DNA of 43,707 bases from Alistipes sp. Its GTDB lineage: Bacteria > Bacteroidota > Bacteroidia > Bacteroidales > Rikenellaceae. Below the pieces are notes generated by a model. It did not search any database. It was not told the origin of the DNA and saw only the letters and a program-made list of their open reading frames with translations. Shown here piece after piece: positions 15,544-25,000 of the stretch (position 1 is the first letter of the stretch; every line of letters starts with the position of its first letter). The stretch covers positions 1-43,707 of the forward strand of contig JAFVOR010000100.1 of NCBI GenBank assembly GCA_017505725.1. The letters are read 5' to 3'. Both the position numbers and the translations under genes were made by a program.

Positions 15544-15930
15544 ATGAACAAGGATTCATTAATCAGACTCGTGAACGAGCAGATGTGGACAAAGACTGAT
15601 GCCGACATCCCTCAGTTCTCAGCAGGTGACACAATCACCGTTACTTATCGTATCATCGAGGGAAGCAAGGAGCGTTTGCAGAGCTTCCGTGGTGTAGTTA
15701 TCCAGATCAAGGGTACAGGTAAGACCAAGATGTTTACTATCCGTAAGGTTTCGAACGGCGTAGGCGTTGAGCGTATCTTCCCTCTCTACTCGCCACACAT
15801 CGACAAGATCGAGGTCAACAAGTATGGTGTTGTTCGCCGCGCTCGTATCTACTACTTCCGTGAGCTTACCGGTAAGAAGGCTCGCATCAAGGAGCGTCGT
15901 TTGGCTGCTCCAAAGACCGAGAAGGCTTAG
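15544..15930 (+). CDS. rplS: 50S ribosomal protein bL19
   Basis: A 128-residue ribosomal protein at the 30S-50S interface. The [13 protein letters not shown] segment, [37 protein letters not shown] and the basic [20 protein letters not shown] tail region are all family-typical. The C-terminus carries a short Lys-rich extension ([13 protein letters not shown]). It is expressed from its own promoter, is monocistronic, and ends in a terminator shared with the convergent permease gene. In many other bacteria rplS sits with rpsP, rimM and trmD; here it is alone. Confidence 0.97.
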   Translation: MNKDSLIRLVNEQMWTKTDADIPQFSAGDTITVTYRIIEGSKERLQSFRGVVIQIKGTGKTKMFTIRKVSNGVGVERIFPLYSPHIDKIEVNKYGVVRRARIYYFRELTGKKARIKERRLAAPKTEKA

Positions 15931-15951
15931 TAGCGCTACGATTCAACAAAA

Positions 15952-15990
15952 AGTGTGCTGGTTCATTGCGAATCAGCACACTCCTTTTTT
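15952..15990. terminator. Bidirectional terminator between rplS and the NCS2 permease
   Basis: AGTGTGCTGGTT pairs with AATCAGCACACT (15952-15963 with 15971-15982), with an A-tract upstream and TTTTTT downstream. It can therefore act on both strands. Confidence 0.9.
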
Positions 15991-16008
15991 GTAGCACCTT
16001 CGATGGTG

Positions 16009-17274
16009 TTAGCTCTCTTTTGCGCTCCTCTTCTCGCGCAGGACAAGGTGCTCGAGAAGGAGAACAACGATAATGCCCATCACGAAGCCATTACCCACGA
16101 TAGGGCGCAATAGCGACGGTACTGCCGCCATAGCCTCGGCAGGGGCAAACGAGAGTATTATCGTGACCATAATCGGAATACCCAATACAAGTCCGTCGCG
16201 GAACGAAAGTACCGCCTTCGACGAGTGGATAATCTCCAATCCCGCAGCTACCTGTGTGGCCATCAGGAAGAGCAGTACAATGCCCATAATAGGTTGAGGG
16301 ATAGTGAGTAGCGCTGCCACTACCTGTGGGAATAGCGAGAGCACAATCATTGCTACCGCAGCGGGTAGGATGGTGTAGCGCGAAGCGCACGAAGTGGATG
16401 CCACCACACCAGGCGAAAGCGAGTAGTCGACCACGCCCAATACGCCCGTTGCACCGCACGCTATGTTGAAGAGTCCGGTGGCGAGCAGACCTCGCTTTTG
16501 TCGTCGCTCCATATCTGATGCACCCACCATCTCGCCAAGCGACTGCACCGAGCCTATCTGATTGATAAGTAGTGCAATATAGCAGAACAGAAAGGCGAGT
16601 ATGACACCTGCATCGAGGTGGTATTCATCGAGGAAAAGGTGAGGTGCGACACTATCGCTGACAAAGCTCTTCGGGAAGCCCGTCACGCAGTAGTAGAAGA
16701 GCGAGCCGAGCACCATAGCAATAATTACCACAGCCGATTTCCATATTCCTCGGAATGCCTTGTTTGCCCAGGCCATAAGGGCTATGCCCACAATGGTGGC
16801 AACGAGTGCCAAACCTGCGTGAGCTTTGTCGGCAAAGATGAGGCCGACGATAGGCTTTGCCATTGTGAACGATATGAGCACAACGATGGCAGCCACGATG
16901 CGAGGTGTGAAGATGCGCTGGATATACTTCATCGCTCCGACTGCAGCCAAGAGTGTGACGAACGCACCGCCCACCACCATCGACGGATAGATGGTCGAAG
17001 CGTCGTGTCCCTGCGAGTGGGCAGCAATAACACCCATCAGCAAGACTGCTGCAGGGCCCGCCACCAAAGGTAGGCGGTGACCCCACAGAACTTGTACGAT
17101 GATGGCCAAACCACACACTGCGAAGAGCTTCTGAGTGAAGAATACCATCTCGCCCTCGGGTGCAATGAATGTGCTGGTGAGTACCACGGGGATACAAATC
17201 ATCAGCCACTGCAACCCGTAGAGCAACATCGCTCCCACGCTCGGTTTGTCGTCTAAGCCAAATCGGAAATGCAT
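16009..17274 (-). CDS. NCS2-family nucleobase permease (uracil/xanthine type)
   Basis: A 421-residue integral membrane protein with about 12-14 hydrophobic segments, fitting the NCS2 (nucleobase-ascorbate) family of proton-coupled purine/pyrimidine importers. Recognisable parts are the N-terminal FGLDDKPS with LYGLQW, the VAGPAAVLL half-helix, NQIGSVQSLGEM in the substrate-site helix, and PQPIMGIVLLFLM with GLEIIHS at the later signature helix. The usual acidic residue of transmembrane helix 8 is kept in the QSLGEM segment. Substrate (uracil, xanthine or another base) cannot be decided. It lies 10 bp downstream of the GDPD-like pair on the same strand and may be co-transcribed. Confidence 0.85.
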   Translation of the reverse strand: MHFRFGLDDKPSVGAMLLYGLQWLMICIPVVLTSTFIAPEGEMVFFTQKLFAVCGLAIIVQVLWGHRLPLVAGPAAVLLMGVIAAHSQGHDASTIYPSMVVGGAFVTLLAAVGAMKYIQRIFTPRIVAAIVVLISFTMAKPIVGLIFADKAHAGLALVATIVGIALMAWANKAFRGIWKSAVVIIAMVLGSLFYYCVTGFPKSFVSDSVAPHLFLDEYHLDAGVILAFLFCYIALLINQIGSVQSLGEMVGASDMERRQKRGLLATGLFNIACGATGVLGVVDYSLSPGVVASTSCASRYTILPAAVAMIVLSLFPQVVAALLTIPQPIMGIVLLFLMATQVAAGLEIIHSSKAVLSFRDGLVLGIPIMVTIILSFAPAEAMAAVPSLLRPIVGNGFVMGIIVVLLLEHLVLREKRSAKES

Positions 17275-17284
17275 ATCCTAAAGA

Positions 17285-18088
17285 CTATTTCTTACCACAC
17301 ATATCCTTGATGATGGTCTTTACGAGGATAGGATCATCGGTAGTGATGATGTCCACGCCATTCTGAATGCACCAGCGGATATCCTGATCCTTGTTGACTG
17401 TCCAGACATTGACTGTAAGACCGAGCTTCTTTGCCTCCTTGATCCAACCCCTCTTTTTCTTGAGCTTGGCAAAGTTGTAGTCGATACCCGAGCAACCCAT
17501 AGCCTTTACATAAGCAGGGTCGTAGTTGCCATCGAGATAGGAGATTTTGGTGCCTTGTGGAGCCTTCTGTGCAAGCTCGAAGCAGGTCCAGGCGTGTGCA
17601 GCAATATACTCGACATTTGCCTCCATACCCGCTTTGGCAACAATCTCCAAGGTCTTCTCAACGAGCTGACTCTCACGCTTGATAGAGCCCTGATTCTTGA
17701 TGTCGAGAATGAGCTTTGTTGCAGGCTTCTTGGCTGCTCGCTTGAGGTACTCCTCGAGTGTGCAGACATTCTCGCCATTGGCGTAAGGTACTTCAAGAAT
17801 CTTCGCCTTGGTCGAACGCTGAACATCAGCCTTCGGATTGGCCTTCTTGTTAGGGTGCCAACCGCTTTGTACTACCAATACCTCGCCATCCTTAGTGAGG
17901 TTTACATCACACTCCGAGCCATAGACCTTCAGTTTCTGTGCCGCCTTGAGTGCGCTCATTGAGTTCTTTGCTCCGCTTGCAGGCGACCTGTGGAATCCGC
18001 CATTTGCAACAATCTGTGGAGCCTTATACTGTGCCGAAGCGGTGAGTACGGCTGCGGTAGCCAAAAGTGCTAAAAATATCTTTTTCAT
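17285..18088 (-). CDS. Secreted GDPD-like protein with degenerate active site
   Basis: A 267-residue protein with a signal peptide (cleavage near LTASAQ, residue 20) and a GDPD TIM-barrel like its upstream neighbour. The catalytic residues are altered. The first His-Arg-Gly motif reads NGG (N29), the second catalytic His reads Gln (VVQSG, Q74), and the metal-site Glu of the L-x-E-I-K strand is Asp (ILDIKNQ). The E59-x-D61 pair in GSECDVNLTKDGE is kept. It probably no longer cleaves glycerophosphodiesters by the known mechanism and may bind a ligand or have a new activity. It lies 27 bp after the intact-looking paralogue and 10 bp before the permease. Confidence 0.8.
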   Translation of the reverse strand: MKKIFLALLATAAVLTASAQYKAPQIVANGGFHRSPASGAKNSMSALKAAQKLKVYGSECDVNLTKDGEVLVVQSGWHPNKKANPKADVQRSTKAKILEVPYANGENVCTLEEYLKRAAKKPATKLILDIKNQGSIKRESQLVEKTLEIVAKAGMEANVEYIAAHAWTCFELAQKAPQGTKISYLDGNYDPAYVKAMGCSGIDYNFAKLKKKRGWIKEAKKLGLTVNVWTVNKDQDIRWCIQNGVDIITTDDPILVKTIIKDMCGKK

Positions 18089-18115
18089 AGGTTCTTCTCT
18101 TTTGCGGTTTAGTCA

Positions 18116-18904
18116 CTATTTGCACATCTCGTTGATTATGTTCTGAACGAGTACGGGGTCATCGGTGGTGATGAAATCGACACCGTTCTTGATACACCAA
18201 CGGATATCCTCATCCTTGTTTACGGTCCAGGCATTCACGTACATACCCAACTTGTGAGCCTGCTTGATCCAATTCTTATGCGCCTTGAGAATTGAGTAGC
18301 GGTAGTCGATACCCGCGCAACCAAACGACTTGCAGTATGCCGGGGTGTAGTCGCCATTGAGGTAGGCGATCTTTGTACCCTTAGGGGCAAGGCGTGCCAA
18401 CTCGCGACATACCCAGAAACGGAAGGCGATATACTCAACCTCCTCCTCAAGACCATACTTTGCCACCAACGCGAGAGTCTTCTCCACGATCTCGGTCTCG
18501 AGCTGTGGGGTAGGTTGGTTCTTGATCTCGATGATGAGTTTGGTGTTCTTCGACTTGGTCATCTGCTGGAGATACTCCTCGAGAGTAGGTACCTTCTCGC
18601 CACTTGTGAGCAGGAGAGCCTGCACCTGCTCCTTGGTCGACTTGTTGACATTGAGCTTGCGCTTACCATCGCTGTGCATAGGGCCGTGAACGACGAGTAC
18701 CTCGCCATCCTTGGTGAGCTGAAGGTCGCACTCCGAGCCCCACCAAGCAGCCTCCTGAGCCGCTTTCAAAGCGTTGAGAGAGTTGCGTGCAGCACCCTCC
18801 GACTTGTGATAGCCCCGGTGTGCAATAATCTTTGGCGCCTTGTACTGCGCCGATGCTGTGATACCAATCATAGCAGCCATAATTAGAACTAAAATCTTTT
18901 TCAT
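18116..18904 (-). CDS. Secreted glycerophosphodiester phosphodiesterase-like protein
   Basis: A 262-residue GDPD-family TIM-barrel with a signal peptide ending near ITASAQ. Family members release glycerol 3-phosphate from deacylated phospholipids. The active-site pattern is mostly kept: IAHRG (H29), the metal pair E58 and D60 in GSECDLQLTKDGE, the second His H73 in VVHGP, and Glu in LIIEIKNQ. The canonical P-E-N-T is replaced by AARNS and the usual HD by HG. The C-terminus has NAWTVNKDEDIRWC and ITTDDP as in the family. It is the first of a tandem pair; the second copy has lost catalytic residues. Probably periplasmic. Confidence 0.85.
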   Translation of the reverse strand: MKKILVLIMAAMIGITASAQYKAPKIIAHRGYHKSEGAARNSLNALKAAQEAAWWGSECDLQLTKDGEVLVVHGPMHSDGKRKLNVNKSTKEQVQALLLTSGEKVPTLEEYLQQMTKSKNTKLIIEIKNQPTPQLETEIVEKTLALVAKYGLEEEVEYIAFRFWVCRELARLAPKGTKIAYLNGDYTPAYCKSFGCAGIDYRYSILKAHKNWIKQAHKLGMYVNAWTVNKDEDIRWCIKNGVDFITTDDPVLVQNIINEMCK

Positions 18905-19031
18905 AGTGGTTTTGTTGATTTATTGATGTAATCTCTTGGTTTGCAATAAGTGTGAAAATGTAAAATTTCGAGTTGGGCAATTTTTTATCCAATTAACTCT
19001 ACAAATATATATAAAAAATGTTGAAAAGTTG

Positions 19032-19039
19032 TATATTTG
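19032..19039 (+). promoter_or_regulatory. Candidate -7 box for the SRPBCC gene
   Basis: TATATTTG followed by C matches the Bacteroidota -7 box, 52 bp before the ATG at 19091. The predicted leader contains three heptamers CTAACGA, CTAACAA, CTAAAAG (19060-19080). Confidence 0.55.
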
Positions 19040-19090
19040 CCACAGAAAAAATCCAAAGGCTAACGACTAACAACTAAAAGCAAAGATAAG

Positions 19091-19498
19091 ATGCAAGAGT
19101 ATATTTCGAAACAACAACAGATATTCCGTTCGGCAGCGCAGATCTTTCCGCTCATATCCAACTTTACACTGCTTACCCCTGCTGTTCAGGATAAAGTAGA
19201 GGAGTGGCAGGCCACTGAGGAGCGTTGTTCGTTCAAGGTGAAGGGCTTCACCGTGGGTCTTCGCATCGAGGAAAAGGTTGAGAATAAACATATTAAGGTA
19301 GTTGGTGATGGCGGCAATGTGCCGATGGATTTTGCCTTCTGGATTCAGCTGCATCAGGTCGCCGAGGGCGATACCCGCATACGCCTTGTGCTCCACGCCG
19401 AGCTCAATATGATGATGCGAATGATGATTGGCAAGAAACTGCAGTCGGGACTCGACCAGGCGGTAGAGGGCTTCGCGCGTGCGTTCAATCAGTTTTAG
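19091..19498 (+). CDS. SRPBCC (START-like) family protein
   Basis: A 135-residue cytoplasmic protein without signal peptide. The pattern fits the SRPBCC/polyketide-cyclase-like helix-grip fold: an N-terminal region (QIFPLISNF), central antiparallel strands (CSFKVKGFTVGLRIEEKV; RIRLVLHAELN), and a long C-terminal helix (MMIGKKLQSGLDQAVEGFAR) that closes the ligand cavity. Bacteroidota have conserved small proteins of this form without known function. It is preceded by a good -7 box and followed by the HU gene, which has its own promoter. Confidence 0.65.
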   Translation: MQEYISKQQQIFRSAAQIFPLISNFTLLTPAVQDKVEEWQATEERCSFKVKGFTVGLRIEEKVENKHIKVVGDGGNVPMDFAFWIQLHQVAEGDTRIRLVLHAELNMMMRMMIGKKLQSGLDQAVEGFARAFNQF

Positions 19499-19581
19499 GT
19501 GCAATTTTGGCAAAATCGTGGCTTAAATAGGGCTTCAAAAATGCTCTAATTGCTTAATTTTGTAAAAAATAACGCAAAAAT

Positions 19582-19613
19582 TTTGCTCGGTTGGCAAATA
19601 AAGTGTATATTTG
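19582..19613 (+). promoter_or_regulatory. Promoter of the HU gene
   Basis: TTTG (19582-19585) and TATATTTG (19606-19613) are 20 bp apart, a full match to TTTG-N19-21-TAnnTTTG. The predicted leader is about 40 nt and AT-rich. Confidence 0.8.
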
Positions 19614-19659
19614 CAACCGCAAAAATTAGAGACAAAACAATTTAATTTCTACACAAGTT

Positions 19660-19932
19660 ATGACAAAGGCAGATATCGTAAACGAGATTGCGAAGAAGAC
19701 CGGCGTAGAGAAGGTCCAGATTCAGACAATCGTTGAGGCTTTTATGGACGAGGTTAAGGGTTCGCTCGAGAACGGTGAGGCAGTATACCTCCGTGGCTTT
19801 GGTTCGTTCATCATCAAGGAGCGCGCTGAGAAGGTTGCTCGTAACATCTCGAAGAATACAACTATCACTATTCCGGCACACAACATTCCTGCATTCAAGC
19901 CAGCGAAGTCGTTTGCATCGAAGATTAAGTAA
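19660..19932 (+). CDS. HU/IHF-family DNA-binding protein
   Basis: A 90-residue histone-like protein that bends and compacts DNA as a dimer. The N-terminal helices (MTKADIVNEIAKKTGVEK), the VYLRGFGSFIIKERAEKVAR signature at the start of the beta-arm, the arm tip with Pro (ITIPAHNIPAFKPAKSF), and the closing Lys-rich end are all present. The FKPAKSF form is close to Bacteroidota HU. It has its own strong promoter and a 29-codon gene for a basic peptide lies 24 bp downstream, probably in the same transcript. Confidence 0.95.
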   Translation: MTKADIVNEIAKKTGVEKVQIQTIVEAFMDEVKGSLENGEAVYLRGFGSFIIKERAEKVARNISKNTTITIPAHNIPAFKPAKSFASKIK

Positions 19933-19956
19933 CAAACCAATAAAATTATAAAAGCT

Positions 19957-20046
19957 ATGCCAAACGGAAAGAAGCACAAGCGTCACAAGATGGCAACGCA
20001 CAAGCGCAAGAAGCGTCTGCGCAAGGACCGTCACAAGAAGAAGTAG
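19957..20046 (+). CDS. 29-residue basic peptide of the AURKAIP1/COX24 type (small ribosome-associated protein)
   Basis: A tiny gene, ATG at 19957 and TAG at 20044-20046, encoding 29 residues made almost wholly of Lys, Arg and His (MPNGKKHKRHKMATHKRKK, then RLRKDRHKKK). It resembles the short AURKAIP1/COX24 (mS38-like) proteins annotated in Bacteroidota, thought to belong to the small ribosomal subunit. That link is from family knowledge; the sequence only shows the composition and the KRHKMATHKRKKRLRK core. It follows HU by 24 bp and is followed by a hairpin (20072-20103). Confidence 0.85.
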   Translation: MPNGKKHKRHKMATHKRKKRLRKDRHKKK

Positions 20047-20071
20047 TCAAAACACCTCTTCCATAGGTTTT

Positions 20072-20103
20072 AACGCTAAGGGTGCGGAGTGCCTCTTAGC
20101 GTT
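20072..20103 (+). terminator. Hairpin after the HU/COX24 unit
   Basis: AACGCTAAG (20072-20080) pairs with CTTAGCGTT (20095-20103) around a 14-nt loop. The T-tract is short, so termination is likely but not certain; two palindromic elements follow. Confidence 0.6.
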
Positions 20104-20111
20104 ACCTATTT

Positions 20112-20251
20112 AAAATCGTTCTGATTCAAAATCGTTCTGATGAGCTCTTTTTGCACGAGTGCGTCGGACGCTGAAATGCTCACATAGGCTTACTATGCTG
20201 CGCTTTCATCGCCTAGCATCGCACAAAAATAGTCTCATCATTGACGATTTT
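20112..20251. repeat. Palindromic intergenic element, locus B, unit 1
   Basis: AAAATCGTTCTGAT occurs twice (20112-20125 and 20128-20141) and opens the left arm. The right arm is CTCATCATTGACGATTTT (20234-20251). Inner parts are TTTTTGCAC against GCACAAAAA, GAAA (20173-20176) against TTTC (20204-20207), and CATA (20083+100-20186) against TATG (20194-20197), with the CTCA/CTGCG loop. No gene is seen in 20047-20450; it holds the hairpin at 20072, this dimer and two TAATGGC-type heptamers (20413-20426). Confidence 0.85.
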
Positions 20252-20260
20252 TGCAGCAGG

Positions 20261-20380
20261 AAGTTCTGATGAGTTTTTTTGCACGAGTGCGTCGGACGCT
20301 GAAATGCTCACATACGCCAAGTATGCTGCGCTTTCTGCCACTGTGTAACGCGCAAAAATAGCCTAATCATCTCCGATTTT
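20261..20380. repeat. Palindromic intergenic element, locus B, unit 2
   Basis: A second, tandem unit repeats GCACGAGTGCGTCGGACGC and GCTCACATAC with GTATGCTGCGC. It ends in CTAATCATCTCCGATTTT (20363-20380). Its outer left arm is reduced to AAGTTCTGATGAG, so the pair is a head-to-tail dimer. Confidence 0.85.
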
Positions 20381-20450
20381 GAATAAGGGCAACCTCTCAA
20401 TCCTAAAAAAAACTAATGGCTAATGGCCAAGAATTTTTTTGCACTGAAAA

Positions 20451-22058
20451 ATGAATCGAGAATTAATTGTCAATGTAACATCCACCGAGATCAATATCGC
20501 CTTGTGCGAGGATAAGGTCTTGGCAGAGTTGAGCCGCGAGATTGCCCACACGGGCTTTGCGGTAGGCGACATCTATCTCGGTAAGGTGCATAAGATTATG
20601 CCCGGACTCAATGCGGCGTTCGTGAATATCGGACACGAACGCGATGCCTTTATCCACTACCAAGATTTGGGAACACACTTCCCTTCGCTCTGCAAGATTG
20701 TCAAGAGCTATCAGCCCGGCAATCGTGGTGTGCGCCTCGACACTATGAAGCTCGAAGGTGCACCTGTGGTAGAGAAGGAGGGTCGTATTCAGAACTATCT
20801 GCAAGTAGGTCAGCTCGTGATGGTGCAGGTTGCCAAGGAGGCGATCTCGACCAAGGGCCCACGCCTCACAGCCGACATCTCGCTCGCGGGTCGCAACATT
20901 GTTCTTTTGCCCTTCACCTCCAAGGTGATGATCTCGCAGAAGATTCGCTCCAACGAGGAGAAGCGCCGACTCAAGCGAGTAGCAGCGGGCGTACTGCCAA
21001 AGAACTTTGGCGTAATCATCCGCACCGCAGCAGTCAATGCCACCGACCTTGATGTCGAGCAGGATATCCTGGCTGCAATCGAGAAGTGGCGTAAGACCTG
21101 CCAGCAGATTCGCAAAAGCACAGCCCCGGCACTCTTGATGGGCGAGATGAGCCGAGCCAACACCATCATTCGTGATACGCTCGATGGCTCGTTCTCGCAG
21201 ATATGTGTCGACGACGAGGCTATGTACAACGAGATTCGCTCCTACATTCGCGCTGTCGATGCCGAGAAGGAGCGTATCGTGAAGTTATATCGCGGCACAG
21301 TGCCGATTTTCGACAACTTCGACATCTCGCGACAGATAAAGTCGCTCTTTGCCAAGTATGTATCGCTCAAGCGAGGTGCCTACCTCATTATGGAGTCGAC
21401 CGAGGCAATGCACGTCATAGATGTAAACTCCGGAAATCGTACCAAGGCCGAGGATAATCAGGAACAGACGGCAATGGAGGTCAACCTCGCCGCTGCCGCA
21501 GAGATTGCGCGACAGATTCGTCTGCGCGACTGGGGCGGTCTGGTCATTGTCGATTTTATCGATATGCATAAGGCGCAGAATCGTCAGCTCCTCTATGAGG
21601 AGATGCAGCGACTTATGGCAACGGATAAGGCAAAGCATACAATCCTGCCACTCTCGAAGTTCGGTTTGATGCAGATTACCCGTCAGCGCATTCGCCCTGT
21701 GGCGGTGAGCAACACCGAGGATATCTGCCCAACTTGCGGGGGTACAGGCAAGGTAGAACCTACAATACTCCTCGATCGCAAGATCGAGAATCAGATATCG
21801 TTGCTCGCCGTAGAGCGTGGACACAAGTTTATCCGCCTGGTGGTGAGCCCTTATGTGGCAGCCTTCTTGAAGAAGGGCTTCTTCTCGCTGCGTCGTCAGT
21901 GGGCTTGGCGTTACAAGTGCCGCATCAAGGTCGAGGCGTCACAGGGTGTCGGTATGATAGATGTGCGCTACGAGGACAAGGATGGCAACGACATTCTGAA
22001 TGTAGCAAACAAATCGGCAAAGCCTGCCAAGTCGGGCAAGTCGAAGGGTAAGAAGTAG
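20451..22058 (+). CDS. rng: Ribonuclease E/G family endoribonuclease
   Basis: A 535-residue RNase G-type enzyme that cuts single-stranded AU-rich RNA and matures rRNA. An N-terminal RNase H-like/S1 region (IYLGKVHKIMPGLNAAFVNIG) is followed by the DNase I-like catalytic domain. Its magnesium aspartates lie in HVIDVNSGN and VIVDFIDM. The zinc-link pair is CPTCGGTGK (C426, C429), and a small C-terminal domain ends in a Lys/Ser-rich tail. There is no long RNase E-like scaffold. The gene follows the locus B repeat dimer and precedes mfd by 18 bp, so the two are probably one operon. Start is ATG at 20451; no promoter box is obvious. Confidence 0.93.
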   Translation: MNRELIVNVTSTEINIALCEDKVLAELSREIAHTGFAVGDIYLGKVHKIMPGLNAAFVNIGHERDAFIHYQDLGTHFPSLCKIVKSYQPGNRGVRLDTMKLEGAPVVEKEGRIQNYLQVGQLVMVQVAKEAISTKGPRLTADISLAGRNIVLLPFTSKVMISQKIRSNEEKRRLKRVAAGVLPKNFGVIIRTAAVNATDLDVEQDILAAIEKWRKTCQQIRKSTAPALLMGEMSRANTIIRDTLDGSFSQICVDDEAMYNEIRSYIRAVDAEKERIVKLYRGTVPIFDNFDISRQIKSLFAKYVSLKRGAYLIMESTEAMHVIDVNSGNRTKAEDNQEQTAMEVNLAAAAEIARQIRLRDWGGLVIVDFIDMHKAQNRQLLYEEMQRLMATDKAKHTILPLSKFGLMQITRQRIRPVAVSNTEDICPTCGGTGKVEPTILLDRKIENQISLLAVERGHKFIRLVVSPYVAAFLKKGFFSLRRQWAWRYKCRIKVEASQGVGMIDVRYEDKDGNDILNVANKSAKPAKSGKSKGKK

Positions 22059-22076
22059 GCATTCCGTACATAAACT

Positions 22077-25000
22077 ATGCACGAGATACTGAGGTTTGCC
22101 GAGGGCTCACCGCAGGTGGTAGAGCTCGGCAAAGTGTTGAATAAAAAAGGCGGCACCGTCCTTCTCAACGAGATGGTCGGCGGTGCCTTTTTATTTTATA
22201 TGGCTGCTACGATAGCTCGCAAGGGTGGCGTTCATATCGTCATCTGCGAGGATCGTGATGCCGCAGCATACGCCCTGAATGACCTCTATGCCCTCTTGGG
22301 TGAGGAGCGAGTGTTGTTCTTCCCATCGGCCTACAAACGCTCGGTGGTATATGGTGCCGAGGAGGCGGAGAGCGTGGTTATGCGCACAGGTGTCCTCAAT
22401 GCGCTGAAGAGCCGTCGTGAGGGCCATTTGGTGGTGGCCACATATCCCGAAGCCCTTGCCGAGCGAGTTGCCGATATGGAGGGCTTCGCCTCGGAGTCGT
22501 TCCGCATAAGACGAGGCGACACAATCGAGGTTGCCGAGCTCGAGGAGAGGGTACAGGCTCTGGGTTTCGACAAGGTCGACTTTGTCTACGAGCCCGGTCA
22601 ATACTCGGTGCGAGGAGGTATCTTCGATATCTTCTCCTACTCGGAGAGTAAACCCTATCGTTTCGACTTCTTCGACAACGAGATCGACTCGATACGCCGC
22701 TTCGAGCTCTCGAGTCAGCTCTCGAGCGACAAGCTCGACGAGGTCGATATCATCTCGAATATCAACCGCGCAGATGTAGGGCGAGTCTCGCTTGCGGAGT
22801 TTGCGGGCGGGGAAGTCTGCTATTGGGCGCAGGATCCCGAGTTCGTCTTGGGCAAGGTTGACGATATCCGCAAGAGGGCTATGCAGGATAGCACCGAGCC
22901 CGAGGAGATGGCAGAAAAACTAACCTCGCGCAAGGAGTTGCTCGAATGGATGGCCGAGTCGAATATTGTGTTGCTGCGCAATACGCTTGCCGAGCGACCT
23001 GCCTCGCAGACGATACTCTTCCACACCGCTCCGCAGAATAGCTTCAACAAGAATTTCGATGTTTTGGCCGATGAACTCGTCTCACGACACGAGATGGGCT
23101 ATCGCACACTGCTCCTATCGGAGAATAGAGCCCAAGCGGAGCGTCTTGAGGGGTTGCTCTACGCCACGGGGCGTGAGGGTGCAAAGTTCGAGATGGCACG
23201 CCTCACCCTGCATAATGGTTTCACCGACCACGATCTCAGGATTGCGCTCTATGCCGAGCATCGACTCTTCGAGAGATATCGCCGCTACAAGATAAATGGT
23301 CAGATCAAGCGTGACGAGCAGATGACCATTGCCGAGTTGAACTCGTTGCAGATGGGTGACTATGTCACCCATATCGATCACGGTGTAGGCCGCTTTGGTG
23401 GTCTGGTCAAGATTGAGGAGGGTGGCAAGATGCACGAGGCGATAAAGCTCGTCTATCGCGACGGCGATGTGCTCTTTGTCAATGTCCACTCGCTGCACCG
23501 CATTGCTCGCTACAAGAGTGGTGACGACGAGCCGCCAAAGGTGCATAAACTCGGTAGCGGAGCGTGGCAGAAGATTAAGAATGCAGCGAAGAAGGCTGTT
23601 AAGGATATCTCGCGCGAACTCATTGCACTCTATGCCAAGCGCAAGGCGAGTGAGGGCTTTGCCTTTTCGCCCGACAGCTATCTGCAACAGGCTTTGGAGG
23701 CTTCGTTCGAATGGGAGGATACGCCCGATCAGCTCAAGGCTTCGGAGGCGGTCAAGCGCGATATGGAGTCGTCGCGACCTATGGATCGCCTTATCTGCGG
23801 TGATGTAGGCTTTGGTAAGACCGAGGTTGCCATTCGTGCTGCATTCAAGGCTGCAACCGATGGCAAGCAGGTGGCGGTGCTGGTGCCTACAACGATTTTG
23901 GCACTGCAACACTACCGCTCCTTCAAGAGCCGACTGCGTGACTTCCCCGTTACGATAGAGTATCTCAACCGCACCAAGAGCGCGAAGGATACCTCACGCA
24001 TCCTCGATGAATTGCGCTCGGGTAAGATCGATATCCTGATAGGCACCCACAAGATGTTGGGCAAGGGGGTAGAGTTTAGCGACCTCGGTCTGCTCATCAT
24101 CGATGAGGAGCAACGCTTTGGTGTTGCAGCGAAGGAGAAACTTACTCAACTGCGTGTGAGTGTCGATACGCTTACGCTCACCGCAACGCCTATACCGCGC
24201 ACCCTGCAGTTCTCGCTGATGGGCTCGCGCGACTTGTCGGTCATCTCGACACCACCACCAAACCGACGACCTATACAGACCGAGTCGCACACCTTCTCGG
24301 AGGAGTTGGTCAAGGAGGTTGTCGAGGCGGAGTTGCAGAGGGATGGTCAGGTCTACTTCATCCACAACTGTGTGGAGGATCTGATGACAATCAAGGGTAT
24401 GCTGATGCGACTCTGTCCAGAGGCCCGTGTGGCGGTGGCGCACGGTCAGATGAAGCCTGTCGAGCTGGAGAAGACCATTATGGACTTTATCTACCATGAC
24501 TTCGATATCCTGGTGGCGACATCGATTGTGGAGAGTGGCGTCGATATTCCGAATGTAAACACCATAATCATCAACAATGCCGACCGCTTTGGCTTGAGTA
24601 ACCTGCATCAGTTGCGTGGTCGAGTGGGACGAAGTGACAGGAAGGCTTATTGCTATCTGCTTTCACGTCCCGACGAGATGTTGTCGAGCGATGCAAGGCG
24701 ACGCTTGCGAGCCATCGAGGAGTTCTCGGACCTCGGCTCGGGCTTCAATATTGCGATGCAGGATCTGGATATTCGTGGTGCGGGCAATCTGCTTGGAGCA
24801 GAGCAGAGTGGCTTTATTGCAAATATAGGCTTCGAGACCTATCAGAAGATTCTCAACGAGGCAATTGCGGAGTTGAGGGCCGAGGGTCTGGATGTTGCGG
24901 GCCTCAGCACCGAGGAGCAGGCGGTGGTTGAGGAGATGCGCTATGTTGACGATGTTGTGCTAGATATCTCGGTTGAGGCGGAGTTGCCGGAGTCCTATGT

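Noticed and set aside
17285-18088. Degenerate GDPD copy as a pseudogene
   Set aside because: The frame, signal peptide and fold are intact over full length; only active-site positions differ, so it is reported as a likely pseudoenzyme.
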